Shown here: in pieces, positions 1 through 11,323 of the stretch | Layout: each line of letters begins with the position of its first letter | How positions within the stretch are numbered: the first letter of the stretch is position 1 | Assembly (NCBI GenBank): GCA_964058845.1 | Contig: CAXKVR010000501.1 | Span: forward strand, 1-23,409 | Direction of reading: 5' to 3' | DNA length: 23,409 nucleotides | From: Carex sylvatica | Taxonomy: Eukaryota > Streptophyta > Magnoliopsida > Poales > Cyperaceae | Program-made: the position numbers and the translations under genes | The notes under the pieces: model-generated | The model's database searches: none | Seen by the model: the letters and a program-made list of their open reading frames with translations, nothing else | What the model was told of the DNA's origin: nothing

Positions 1-1
1 G

Positions 2-3000
2 CCCGATACTAACGCTGCAGGTGGGTCCCACTCCGCTTATACCTTCTTGGAGTTCAATACCCAGAACGAATCGGAGTCTGAATCAGCTTACGACCCGTTT
101 AGCTACTCCCGTGGTGCAGCATGGCCTCCTCCACCTTCCCCACCCGAGCCAGAACCCGACCGGGAGCCAGCTGAAGCGGCTCTGTCTCCGCCCGCCACGT
201 CATCTTCCAAGGTTCGTAACGGGAACGGAGGTGGAGTAGCTGTTGTTAGTCAGGCGGATTCGATCGCTGCTGGAATCGGGAATCTAAATTTCGAAGAAAC
301 TGAAGACGGGTAATATTGAATTTCTATATTTTGTTGGGATTGCGAATTTAGATGGCCCTTGGAATTCTTGGAAAAATTATGAACTTCCACACTGGCAAAG
401 ATTAGAAAGAAACTGAAGAAGGATAATATTGAAAGGTTGCTATTTTGGTGGACCTTTGTTGAAGCCACAGAGCATATTGCAAATTAGGTCCTTTGTTTTT
501 TTTGGGTGATTTGGAGGCAGAACATACTTGTATTCAGGGCTAGTAATTAATTTTCTTTCTCCAGGGGCTTATTTGTTGCTGATAAAAGCAAATAGTGGAC
601 ACCTTTTTAGAATAACAATTTAATCAGTTCCCATGACTGGGACACTTCTTTAATTTCTTAACTTGTGTTCTGGTGTTGGAATGAATTTGAAATCAGCTCT
701 GGTCAATTTTAAATTAGTTAATTTTTATTCTGATAAGGAACCGGAGTCCAAATTTACTTATAACCTATCAAGCATAAACTTAATACCTGAGATCGAGGCT
801 TCAGATTTTCAGTTATTGTGGAGGGAATTCCTGCCTACTTGTGAACAATAGCTTAAAAAATAATAATGGATTTGAAAAGTAACAGATGTTATTTTTTATT
901 TTGTTCTAACAGATATGAGGATGAAAAAGGACGTTTTGTGGAGCATGCATGTAGATATTGTGGAATCCATAATCCTGCTTGTGTGGTGCGCTGCAATATC
1001 CCCAGTTGTCGTAAGTGGTTTTGCAATTCCCGCGGCAACACTTCTGGTTCTCACATTGTCAATCACCTGGTACCTCTAATCACTCTCTCTTTTTATTAGT
1101 ATTTTCTACCAAATTTTTTCTGTTCGTTTTGTTCAATTGAGTTCAATGTGGTCACCACACCTCAAGCATTGATTCAGTTTTCTTATATTCAGCATAATTT
1201 TATTCATTTGGACCAACAAAATTGGAAATCAACAAACAACTGAAGTTAGTTTGGCACTTTGATAGGTTGGCTAAGGTCATAATCTAGCATATAGCATGAA
1301 TTGCAGCACCTAACCCTGATTTCTAACTGGCTGTGTATACATCTACACGTGAAATGCATAGGTTCGGGCAAAACACAAGGAAGTGTGCCTCCACAAGGAT
1401 AGCCCGCTAGGAGAAACAATTCTAGAGTGCTACAATTGCGGGTGCAGAAATGTGTTTCTGCTCGGTTTTATTTCAGCTAAAACTGATAACGTGGTAGTGT
1501 TACTGTGTAGAGAGCCATGCCTAAGTGTGAATGCATTAAAGGACATGAATTGGGACCTCAGCCAATGGTGCCCTCTCATTGATGATCGATGCTTTCTCCC
1601 TTGGCTTGTCAAGGTTATTGTCCTTCTCTTTTGCACATATTCTCAACATCAGTTGAAAAGCATAAAAAACATTTTTGTGAAAAGCATAATGAATTCGGCA
1701 GTGGGATATTTGGATTAGCACCTATCATATGCTGGAGTGGGTTATTCTATCTAGAAATAAGATGTTTTGGATAAATTTATGTGACCATTTTTTTTTGTGT
1801 AAGATAGTTGTTTCTTATAATTATGTTACAATATAGGTGGTCAGAGCTTGAGCTGGAGAAATAAGATGTAGAAAAATAGTAATGAATACAATGCACATAA
1901 TTTCAATTTAGTGAGAAAATCATCTTGATTTCTTTGAAATAAGGTCTAAAATGATTAAAAAGTATGTTTGAATTATTCAAGCAAGGGCTGATTGGTCTTC
2001 TTTATTTGTCATGGCAACTAGTCAGTGTGTGCTTATTTTAAGTTATGCGTGGCCTTTCTGAATGTCACAAATTGTTGCTTAATTTTCCTAATGCCGGCAA
2101 TTAGCTGGTCTCTTTCAGCTTGTAAAAATAAGCACTTAAAGCTCGGAAATGATAAATCTCTCTTTTTATTTATAATTTGGATGGGTTCATGATTAATCAG
2201 GTGCCATCCGAACAAGAACAACTGAGAGCAAGACAGATAAGCGCACAGCAGATAAATAAAGTAGAAGAGCTATGGAAAACTAATCCTGATGCGTCTCTTG
2301 AGGATCTAGAGAAACCGGGTGTTGATGATGAACCCATGTCTGTTGCTATAAAATATGAAGATGCTTATCAGGTTCCTCTTATTTCCTCAAATTAACTCGG
2401 TCATTTTTTTGCTTGAAGTTTGTACAAAGATTTGTAACTTTTATTCTATTGTGATTTTCTTTTGCAGTATCAAAATGTGTTTGCACCACTAATAAAGCTT
2501 GAAGCTGACTATGACAAGGTTCATTACTTCTTTTAATATGATTCTGAAACTTTCCTCTCACATTTGCTGATATATTATTTCTTCATCATCTGATACAAAA
2601 TGATAAAATTACAGATGATGAAAGAATCGCAAAGCAAGGACAACTTAACAGTTAGATGGGATGTTGGTCTCAACAAGAAACGCATTGCATACTTTGTTTT
2701 TCCCAAGGTATCCCCTTTTTTAGCATCAAATACTAAATTTAAATCAAGTTCAATGGATATACTGATGCATAGTTATTATATAATATTGTTACCATTTTAG
2801 GAGGACAATGAATTGAGGCTTGTGGCAGGAGATGAACTGAGACTCAGATATCCTGGGGATAGTACTCATCCTGCTTGGCAATCTGTGGGCCATGTGGTAC
2901 ATTTGTGATTCACGCACTTCTTGTTTAATATGATAACTTTTTATGAGATTAAAAATAGTTGTTGATAATTATGTAAGAGTATTATTGTCTCTACTCTGAT

Positions 3001-6000
3001 CAAATAATATTTTTCTCTCTACTCAGATTAAGCTTACTGCTCAGGAGGAAGTTGCGCTTGAACTACGTGCCAGCCAGGTAGAGTACATTACAATTGTTTT
3101 CTTTACTTTTTTCCTATATAATTTTAGTTTGCTAATCTATTTTTTGACATCACTGTTATTAATAAAAATAACAGGGAGTTCCAGTGGACTTGAGCCATGG
3201 TTTTAGTGTGGACTTTGTATGGAAGAGTACCAGCTTTGATCGCATGCAAAGTGCCATGAAAACATTTGCTGTTGATGAAACTAGTGTTAGTGGGTGAGTT
3301 TTTGACAAATGCAATTTTTTTTATACATGCACATTGAGTAATTCAATTTATTAATGTGATGAATATGTAGGTACATTTACCATCACCTTCTGGGACATGA
3401 AGTAGAACATCAAGTTGTGCGCAACCCTCTCCCTCGTCGTTTTGGTGCTCCTGGCCTCCCTGAATTAAATGCTTCTCAGGTAAGTACACCTACTGTTACC
3501 AGACATACCGCTCTTAATATATATTTGTTTTCCAGCAAAAGTAATATAGGTTGTGTTTCTGCTGTAGGTATTGGCAGTAAAGAGTGTGCTTCAGAAGCCA
3601 GTGAGCCTGATACAGGGGCCACCTGGTACGGGTAAAACTGTCACATCTGCTGCTATTGTATATCACATGGCTAAACAAGGCCAAGGCCAGGTATAAGATA
3701 AAATTAATCTTTTAGTGCTCCTGGTCTATTCCATTATTTCGGTTCCTTTTTTGAAATTTTGAAGTGTATATTTGGTGAATGATTAGGTTTTGGTGTGTGC
3801 TCCAAGCAATGTGGCTGTTGACCAATTGGCCGAGAAGATGAGTGCTACTGGTTTGAAGGTATAATAATATTGTTGAAGTATATTTTTTGTATCATTGAAT
3901 CTTCTCTTTGTACTATGTTGCAGCTTTAACTTCGGTTTTCATGACAAAAAGGTTGTTAGGTTATGTGCGAAATCAAGAGAGGCCATCTCCTCCCCAGTTG
4001 AGCATCTCACACTTCACTATCAGGTATCACTTGCTGCATAAAAGTTAAAAGGTTGCACTAAGAATTTTCTTCTATACTTCACTTGACATAACAAGTGACA
4101 TACTACTACAGGTGCGTCATCTTGACAACACAGATAAGAGCGAATTGCATAAACTACAACTACTCAAGGATGAGCAAGGTTTCTTCCCTCTCTATCTAAT
4201 ATTTATTGTTATTATCATCATTATTGTTATTATTAGTATTCTGTATCTAATATTTATTGTAAGGAGTGTAGCGTGTGGTTCCCTTCAGGGGCGGAACTAT
4301 AAAACTTTAATAAAGGGGGCTGAAAATTAAAATGCATAAATGTGGCAACAGGGATTTGAACCCAAGACCTCTCATCTACAAGATAAAGCTCCAACCACTA
4401 GACTACAAGTAAACATTTGATTATTATTGAGGGGGGCTGAACTATATAGAAAGTTCTGAAAAAATAAAATTTAATTAAATTTCAATAAATATAATTAAAA
4501 TTTTAAAATCATAGGGGTGGTTTAGCCACCTTTCCAATACACTAAGATCCGCCCCCTGGTTCCCTTGGTAACTCTTTTATCATAATTTTGTTGCATAGGT
4601 GAATTGTCAAGCGGCGATGAGAAGAAGTACAAGGCCTTAAAACGGGCCACAGAAAGAGAGATTTTACAAAGTGCTGATGTCCTCTGTTGCACTTGTGTCG
4701 GAGCAGGAGACCCTCGTCTTTCTAATTTCCGTTTTCGCCAGGTAACTCTTTTATTCTTTAGTTGTTTTAGACTAATTTTGGTATACTAAACATACATTAA
4801 ATTTGTATATTTATTGTCCCTTGTTTATATTTAAGGTTCTTATTGACGAGTCTACACAGTCAACAGAGCCAGAGTGCCTTATTCCCCTAGTCCTTGGTGT
4901 CAAGCAGGTACTAAATGATGATTTTAAAAACTTTATATGCCATATAAACTAGTAAGACAATTTCAATTAATAACAAAAAACTGATAGAGCAAAATATTAA
5001 GTTTTTTTATTATAAATTTCATTGGTCTCCTTTTTACTTTTTGTTTGCTTAGGTTGTACTTGTAGGGGATCACTGTCAACTAGGCCCAGTGATAATGTGT
5101 AAAAAAGCAGCTCGTGCGGGTCTGGCTCAGTCACTCTTTGAACGGCTTGTGCTCCTTGGTGTCAAACCCTTTAGACTCCAGGTATTTGTTAATATAATCT
5201 ATCTTGAGAAAAATTTACAGGCTGTACTACATGGTAGTCACCAAGTTGAATGTTGAATTTCAGGTACAATATAGGATGCATCCATCATTGTCAGAGTTCC
5301 CCTCAAATTGTTTCTATGAAGGTACCTTACAAAATGGAGTGACCATCAATGAGAGGCAGATGACTGGCATTGACTTCCCTTGGCCTGTGCCTAATCACCC
5401 GATGTTTTTTTATGTCCAGGTATCTCTCTCTGTCGATGTCTGTCTCTCTCTCTCTCACACACACACTCTTGCATACTTGGCAGTGGCTGCCAATCTGAAG
5501 ATAATACATCAATGGTGTGCGTTAGAAATACATTGAACTCCAATGCTATCTAATATCTAATATCCAACATTCTGAAAATGACACCCAACATTCAAACAGA
5601 ACAAGCAGTACTTCCTTCAATAACTGCCCTTCATGCACTATCATTTCCGTCAGCATGTCTGGTGGTATGTTTGCCAGTAAATACTGTCCAGTTGCGCTGC
5701 TTCCAAAATTGTAAACCGGTTCACAGGAAGATGTCCGCTGGTTCTTCACTCTCTGCTCTTGCAATCTTATCAGTTCCCTTGAGTGGTGTGAAAATACCGA
5801 TTTAGACGTTACCATGACCCCATATCCCTTCACTTGATAGTCACTATCAAGCTTTTCAAAAAAAAAATATAAAAATGACCGCATATCCCAGCACGGAAGA
5901 TATGTCGATTCAGATTTGTACATGGTAGGGGCATAGGAAGAGTAGCAGCAGCTCAAATGCCACCAAATAGTCATTGTATAGTAGGCAGTCCAACACACAC

Positions 6001-9000
6001 TTTAGTCCACGTTTCATCATATGACCTCATCTGGTAGAATTTTCTAACGTAACATTAGGTGGACAAAAATTTAGACAGTTGGCAAGTGCCTTGCGTTTCC
6101 ACACTGTTAAGTGCTCACGCCTTATTTCGCTCCTACCGTCAATGCATTGTATGCAGATTTTTGCTGTCTTTTCCTATTTCAAAGGGTTGCAACACGGATG
6201 TTATTTGAAAGTAACGTCAGCTGCTTTCTGTGCCACTGGATTAGGTAGTCTTTAGGCTGGGGAGCCAAACATTCAGGATTTGTGTTGTGTCCCTAAGTGA
6301 TTATTGTGGAACGTGCTTAGGATCCCTTTCAAAAAAATAAAAATAAAAATGGGCTGGTCAGTGGTACTTCCCAGGAGTCCTACCTGAACAATATCAATAT
6401 CTCATCTGCAACTGTTTGTGTGCAGCTCCCATGGAACAGTGGCTTAATTTGATTTAGTTGCCTCCAGAAAAAAGACTCCCGTATTGAATTTGGTCCAATG
6501 ACCATAGGACTCAATCCGGTGCAATTGAGTCACCATGGTTGTCCAGAGGCCGTTGGGTTTATGTAAGCATGCCACCACCATCGTTGTAACAGGGAAATGT
6601 TCTGCACCTCCAAATTTGTACTCCCATTCCTTCTCTTTTCTTCCCATTTCTCTGGGAACTGGGATAAACAGTCCCAGTTAATCATTGAGATAACCCAACC
6701 ATCTCCCTTCCGAATGGAAATTGTCTTTGAATCTTGTCAATCCTGTTTATTACCCATTTCAGTAGTGGGAAGTATGTCGTGAAATATATTGGGATTGAAG
6801 ATAATACAAAGTTGACTAGTTGCAACGTTCCAGCTCGTGAGAATAACTTCCTTCTTCATCACTCTAGTTTCATTTTTCAATTTTTGTATCAACGTAGGAA
6901 TATATTTTTTAGGTTTTAGTGATCATTAGTGGGATTAGGTAATTTACTGGTTTGTTTGCTCGCATCCCAATATTGCCTTTGCGGTTTGGATGTTTATAAT
7001 GATCAAGGTTAAGAGGCACAAAGCAGCTTTTGGCAAAGTTTATGGATAACCCTGATATCGTTGTGAACAATCTTAGCACCAATTTGAGTGAGATGAGCGA
7101 GATGGTATCTGCAGCCATAATGCCTGATGATTTTTTATTTTTATTTTTGATACCCCAGCAGTATCTGCCAAGTATAATTCTCTCTCTCTCTCTCTCTAAC
7201 ATTTGGCTGATGGTTCTGGTTTGAATTTGTTGATGGTTTCATCTAGATGGGGCAAGAGGAGATAAGTGCCAGTGGTACATCATATTTGAATAGAACTGAG
7301 GCATCAAATGTTGAGAAACTTGTGACAACTTTCTTGCGAAGTGGTGTTGTGCCAAGTCAGGTATGTTATATATTACAGTAATTGATATGTTGTTTTAAAT
7401 TGTCGTGTGTCTTCAAGATAATAACTATTCTTTTGTATAAATCATGAAGATCGGGGTAATAACACCGTATGAAGGGCAAAGGGCATATATTGTAAATTAC
7501 ATGTCAAGAAACGGTGCTCTCCGGCAACAGCTTTATAAGGAAATCGAGGTTTGTTAGCCTTCTTTATAAACTTTCTGGAAGTAGGTTCCTAGCAAAATTA
7601 GTCCCTATAGATGAACAAACTATTGCCTTTGTAGGTTGCCAGTGTTGACTCCTTTCAGGGAAGGGAAAAAGATTACATAATTTTGTCTTGTGTCCGGAGC
7701 AATGAACACCAGGTATTGATCCTTTGTTCTTTATTTGAAACACTCTTTGCAATTTTGTTAGATATCTTTCTTTCGCTCTTTGGTCACACAATTATTGCAT
7801 CTCTGTTACCCATACATTTATTGAACATCTTATTTTTTAGGGCATTGGGTTTCTTAATGATCCCAGGAGGTTAAATGTGGCACTAACACGTGCACGGTAT
7901 GGTATTGTCATTCTTGGAAACCCTAAAGTGCTCAGCAAACAGCCTCTCTGGAATAGCTTGTTGACCCATTACAAGGTAACCTATCTTCTTTGCCCTGTTA
8001 ATCTTCTAATGTATCATTATGTCATATTAATATATATTTGGGGTTCCATAAGAGCTTATCATTGAATTATTATAAAAATGTTAATGTAGGAACACGAATG
8101 CCTGGTGGAAGGTCCTCTGAACAATTTAAAACAGAGTATGGTGCAATTTCAGAAGCCCAAAAAGGTACTCCTTTTACCTACTTTTACATCACATAAATGC
8201 AGTTTATTTGATGTGGTGACTATAATACTTGAGTGATGACTTGTTTTTCTTTTTATTTAGATGTACAATGAGCGTAGACTTTACATTGGGGGTGGACCTG
8301 GTGTTACGCCGGCAGCTAACTACGGTCCTATTGGCTCTTCTAACCCTACTCCTGATAGAAGAGGTGGCCGTGGGAAAGGTAACTTCTTGTTTAAATATTT
8401 TGTTGTTGCTCATTTCTCGTGTACAAGAGATGCCATATTGTAGCAGCATTACTAGTCCTAGGTTTTTCTTTTAGTTTTATTTTTGTTTTAATTCTGTTTT
8501 GTTGTACGGGGCTTCCGGTAACAGTGCAATTAGTTATGTACAAGTATTGGTACAAGCTGGCCTGTGTTGTGATGGTTAATGATATTGCTATGAGCTCATT
8601 TATTTCTATGTCAAAATGTAGGTCACTCTTTTGGGCCACAATTTGGAGCACCAAATGGTAAGGCATTTGCAGGATCATATCCTATGGGCCCTCCACCCCC
8701 AGCTCGTGTCCCCTTTCCTGCTTTTGCCACTGGACCCCACTCTCAACCTTATGCTATTCCCACACGTGGTGGTGGACCTGGACCAATTGGCGTCCCCCAG
8801 GTGCCCCAACATGGCAATAGAGGCTTCACTGGGGCTGGTCGTGGTGGTGCCAGCAATGGTGGCACCATTGGAGGCCATTTGCCACCACATCAACAGAACT
8901 CACAGCAGGGTGGCTTAGCCGGTATAGGTTCTCCCTTTGGATTTGGCGATCAGAATAGTCAACCGTCGGGGGCTCCTTTGTCCCAGACTGCAATGATGAC

Positions 9001-9944
9001 TCAGGTATGTAAATTGGCTTAGTGGGTCATTAATTATTTCGATAGTTGATGCCATGAATTATTTTGTTTAGGAACTATGTAGAACATCCTTTGTAAACTA
9101 TACTCTGTTATTTGGTGTTCTCAGGCACCAATGCAAGGTCTAAGCCAGACATTCCGTGAAGGTTTTTCTATGGGTGGCATGTCTCAGGTACTTTATTCAT
9201 CTGGGAGTGATGCAAAATTTTCTTTGTACTTATTTTAAACTTTAACTCAAATTAATCTTATGTTTTTTTAACAGGATTTCTTTGGAGAAGACTTCAAGAG
9301 CCAAGGGTCTCATGTCCCATACAATATGGCTGATTTCTCTACTCAGGTTCAATTTTTTTTAATTGAAATTAGCTTAAATTTCAAACTTTTGTTAATATTT
9401 TTTTAAATTATTTGTTTGTTGATATTATATCATTTTTTCGAAACAACAGCAATCTCAAGGTGGCTATGGCATGGAATATGCCACACAGGCAGCTCAGCCC
9501 GGGTTCCCTGGCAATTACATGAACCAAAATTCACACCCAGGTTACCCTCACATGGGTCCCAGTAATGATATTGCCTCCCAGGTATGAAATTTGATTTCCA
9601 AGATACTGCTTAGGTATTTTATTTTTTATATGGGCTGTAATGATTTACACTAGCTATTATACTTATTAATGTAGGAGCACACGGGTCCCGGGTCACATGG
9701 GATGTTTACGCAAGCTGGTTACAATGACCCATCACAGGAGGATTCCTCTCAGCTCCATTTCCCCCCTCTCCAGTCTCAGGTATAACAGCGGGTTTTACTT
9801 TAATTACATTCAAGACCAAATTTTATATGCTACTTATGCCTATATTTATCTTGTCATTTGCAGGGGTTGATGAGCCCTCTGTACTCACAACCTTACGCTC
9901 AGTATAACACTCAGCCTCCATCTCACCAAACTCCGCCCCAGTGA
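2..9944 (+). CDS. UPF1: UPF1, regulator of nonsense transcripts 1 (RNA helicase), 5'-partial, 30 exons
   Basis: ATP-dependent SF1 RNA helicase at the centre of nonsense-mediated mRNA decay, acting in the cytoplasm with UPF2, UPF3 and SMG proteins. The coding exons I traced are 2-309, 913-1069, 1362-1613, 2201-2371, 2468-2518, 2615-2707, 2801-2896, 3027-3077, 3175-3293, 3371-3479, 3568-3690, 3787-3858, 3952-4023, 4112-4178, 4599-4741, 4836-4907, 5053-5181, 5264-5419, 7247-7360, 7450-7548, 7635-7712, 7841-7975, 8090-8164, 8261-8378, 8622-9004, 9125-9187, 9275-9346, 9450-9581, 9675-9779 and 9864-9944. All introns are GT-AG and the frame stays open for 1231 codons to TGA. The frame is open through the left edge, where PDT...YTFLEFNTQ matches the start of plant UPF1, so about 14 residues and the ATG are missing. 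Total length would be near 1245, close to the roughly 1254 of Arabidopsis from memory. No frameshift or lost catalytic residue was seen, so this looks like a working gene. Confidence 0.97.
913..2371 (+). other. UPF1: UPF1 CH domain region (exons 2-4)
   Basis: Exons 2-4 encode the cysteine/histidine-rich zinc domain that in UPF1 proteins binds UPF2 and restrains the helicase. In window numbering it begins near residue 113 with EHACRYCG and continues through [15 protein letters not shown], the histidines of GSHIVNHL and [11 protein letters not shown], then [23 protein letters not shown] and [10 protein letters not shown]. These Cys and His pairs fit the three-zinc RING/U-box-like fold known for the family. 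Exon 4 then gives the linker [14 protein letters not shown] and a charged stretch leading to the helicase. Introns 2 and 3 fall between codons. Confidence 0.95.
4286..4558. mobile_element. hAT-type MITE in UPF1 intron 14
   Basis: A 273-bp insertion whose ends are inverted: CAGGGGCGGA on the left and TCCGCCCCCTG on the right. It is flanked by a perfect 8-bp direct repeat, GTTCCCTT, at 4278-4285 and 4559-4566. An 8-bp target duplication with a CAGGGG-type terminus is the signature of the hAT superfamily. There is no coding capacity, so it is non-autonomous. It lies well inside the intron, about 33 bases upstream of the exon 15 acceptor (4597-4598), and does not interrupt coding sequence. Confidence 0.85.
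4342..4406 (-). repeat. tRNA-like segment inside the intronic hAT MITE
   Basis: On the minus strand this stretch contains TAGTCTAGTGG (4395-4405), which fits the Pol III A box TRGYNNARNGG, and GGTTCAAATCC (4352-4362), which fits the B box. They are about 32 bases apart, as in tRNA genes and tRNA-derived SINEs. A canonical cloverleaf does not form: I see no proper acceptor stem and the anticodon arm is too short. I read it as a captured tRNA- or SINE-derived piece, not as a working tRNA. Confidence 0.6.
5427..5467. repeat. (CT)n(CA)n microsatellite in UPF1 intron 18
   Basis: Pyrimidine-rich simple repeat of CT units followed by CA units, just downstream of the exon 18 donor at 5420. It may add to the intron's pyrimidine content but has no recognised role. 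Confidence 0.8.
5546..5998 (-). other. Unassigned 150-codon open frame in UPF1 intron 18
   Basis: An uninterrupted antisense reading frame of 150 codons inside the large intron. I do not recognise the product. Visible features are an aromatic- and Cys-rich N-terminal third, a short FFF run produced by an A-rich tract on the plus strand, and a hydrophilic middle with [16 protein letters not shown] followed by [18 protein letters not shown]. It may be part of the transposon-derived insertion that enlarges this intron, or chance. No promoter or splice context was identified. Confidence 0.25.
6345..7110 (-). mobile_element. Antisense L1-type LINE fragment (RT to pre-zf-RVT), decayed
   Basis: The minus strand reads like the middle of plant L1 ORF2. 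From high to low coordinates it gives [17 protein letters not shown], then [54 protein letters not shown] and SCTQTVADE. These match the order of conserved blocks between the reverse transcriptase palm and the zinc-binding zf-RVT region. The reading frame is broken by stops and at least one frameshift, so it is a dead copy. Both ends are truncated and no poly(A) tail or target duplication was found. It explains part of the 1827-bp length of UPF1 intron 18 (5420-7246). Confidence 0.8.
8261..9944 (+). other. UPF1: UPF1 C-terminal SQ-rich tail (exons 24-30)
   Basis: Low-complexity tail of about 317 residues rich in Gly, Pro, Gln, Ser and Asn. It contains 13 SQ dipeptides: four in exon 25, two in or at the end of exon 26, one in 27, two in 28, three in 29 and one in 30. 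SQ sites in this tail are the known targets of the SMG1 kinase, and their phosphorylation recruits SMG5/6/7. Exons 25 to 29 each end exactly on a Ser-Gln or Thr-Gln pair (MTQ, MSQ, STQ, ASQ, QSQ) followed by a GT donor. The reading frame ends QTPPQ, stop. RGG-like patches ([14 protein letters not shown]) lie in exons 24 and 25. Confidence 0.95.
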
Positions 9945-11119
9945 GATTTGGGGCTCACTTTTTTATCCCTAAAATGGTTTCGGCTGCAATAAGTTTACTT
10001 GCAGTAAAAAGGGGTTATTCCCTTAAATCCTCTAAGCTGATTTGGTTGTGCCTTGAAGGAGATCTCAATAACCATCAATTTGTTTGATGTGCAAACCTTG
10101 GAAGAGAAATGACCGTTTATGGTATTGAAGAAAAAGAGTGCTCACAACCAAAGGCCATGAGGTGTAAGGGGTATAACCCCAATTATCCCGTGAAATTTGT
10201 GGTATGTCAAGAGGGGAGAGCATGGTGTGGTTGGAAAGGGAAGGATTAAGTTGGGCGGTGCTATATTTCTGTTAGGTTTTGCTGTTTCAGGGCAGTGTTC
10301 ATTTTTTTATGATTTATTGACCATTTTACATTTACCAAGATAAGATATCTAAGCACGAAGGGTAGAATGAGAAATAGTTGTGAAGTTTGAAATACCTGCA
10401 AATAGCAAAATCTACTTTGTTAATAGCTCTGTCCAATTTAGAAAAGAAGGGTCATGGCAATACTCACCGATTGGTATGGTTTAAAATAACTGGTATTGGT
10501 GTGGATTTGTTGGTTCTTTGTTTTGTGAGGTGGTACAGAATTAAAAATAGAGATTCAAGATGGTGCTGTATAGAAGTTATTTTGTTTGGTGGCGGCCTGC
10601 CTTTTTCTGATCCCCTGCATGTCCCGATTGACTAGTTTATGTTAGAAGAACAATTTTTTCTTTGACTTGTATGATTGTCTTCTTCTTGTTATATTTTGCA
10701 TATATCAGAGCAGATTCATGTAGTTTCTATGATGCTTGTTATAATTGCTTGCTGTTATTGCCTTGTACCTTTTTTCTTTCTTTGCATTTTTGAACTATTT
10801 TGTATTGTCTTCTGAGAATTTAAGCACTGTTATATCTGGTCATTCATGTAGTTTCTATGATGCTTGTCATAATTAGTGACTAGTTTTACTTGGGGATTTG
10901 TGGAATGACATTGAATGCATACATTGATGCAGTCATTAGGGATTTGTAAACATACTGCATTTCGAGGGTTGAGGAAAGGGGAGTTTTTTTTTTCCTACCA
11001 GATAACACCGTGAAAATGTTAATGAAAATTATGCTTCTCGTTATTAGTTAGATGCAAATGAAAAATAATACAGCGGAGGCAACAAGTTGGGTTAGTTCTA
11101 GCAGTTTGTCGTGCATGTA
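9945..11119 (+). other. UPF1 3' flank and 3' UTR; no further gene seen
   Basis: T-rich non-coding sequence after the UPF1 stop, which must contain the 3' UTR. I saw no exact AATAAA by eye, so the cleavage site cannot be placed. The open frame at 10387-10635 shows no family resemblance and is probably chance. A 34-bp imperfect direct repeat lies at 10714-10747 and 10842-10875. Confidence 0.6.
10714..10875. repeat. 34-bp direct repeat, 128 bp apart
   Basis: ATTCATGTAGTTTCTATGAT followed by GCTTGT and ATAATT occurs at 10714-10747 and again at 10842-10875, with two differences. The period of 128 bp suggests an old local duplication whose intervening sequence has diverged. Confidence 0.75.
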
Positions 11120-11201
11120 CCGTGTATAGTTATTTTCAAGTGTTTGGAAATTTACCATGTCCGTGTATAGTTATTTTCAAGTGTTTGGAAATTTACCATG
11201 T
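11120..11201. repeat. Perfect 41-bp tandem duplication
   Basis: The 41-bp unit starting CCGTGTATAGTTATTTTCAA at 11120 is repeated head to tail without a mismatch at 11161-11201. The absence of differences points to a recent event. A second, diverged pair follows at about 11206-11243 and 11285-11323, sharing CGAACCATC and ACTTGTTCACCATG. Confidence 0.9.
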
Positions 11202-11323
11202 CCATACTTACGAACCATCGATAACTTGTTCACCATGCTTATTTCAAAAAATTAGAGAACATCTGATAAGAATATTCACGGTACATGTTATCGAACCATC
11301 AAAAACTTGTTCACCATGTTATT

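Larger units (their letters stand above)
2468..8164 (+). other. UPF1: UPF1 SF1 helicase core (exons 5-23)
   Basis: The helicase starts with [17 protein letters not shown] (exon 5) and the 1B beta-barrel region (exons 6-9). Motifs in window residue numbering: Walker A GPPGTGKT at 486-493 (exon 11), motif Ia [17 protein letters not shown] (exon 12), Walker B DESTQ at 632-636 (exon 16), motif [12 protein letters not shown] at 656-664 (exon 17), motif IV QYRMHP at 697-702 (exon 18), motif [11 protein letters not shown] at 822-831 (exon 21) and motif [12 protein letters not shown] from 856 (exon 22). The Lys of Walker A, the DE pair and the two motif VI arginines are all present. DESTQ is followed by STEPE, where I recall ATEPE in other plants. 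The core ends with [16 protein letters not shown] in exon 23. Confidence 0.96.

Noticed and set aside
21..239. 72-codon frame starting GPTPLIPSW
   Set aside because: It is an out-of-frame shadow of UPF1 exon 1. The true frame reads YTFLEFNTQ and splices correctly at 309.
4342..4406. Functional tRNA gene on the minus strand
   Set aside because: A and B boxes fit, but there is no acceptor stem or canonical anticodon arm, and it sits inside a transposon.
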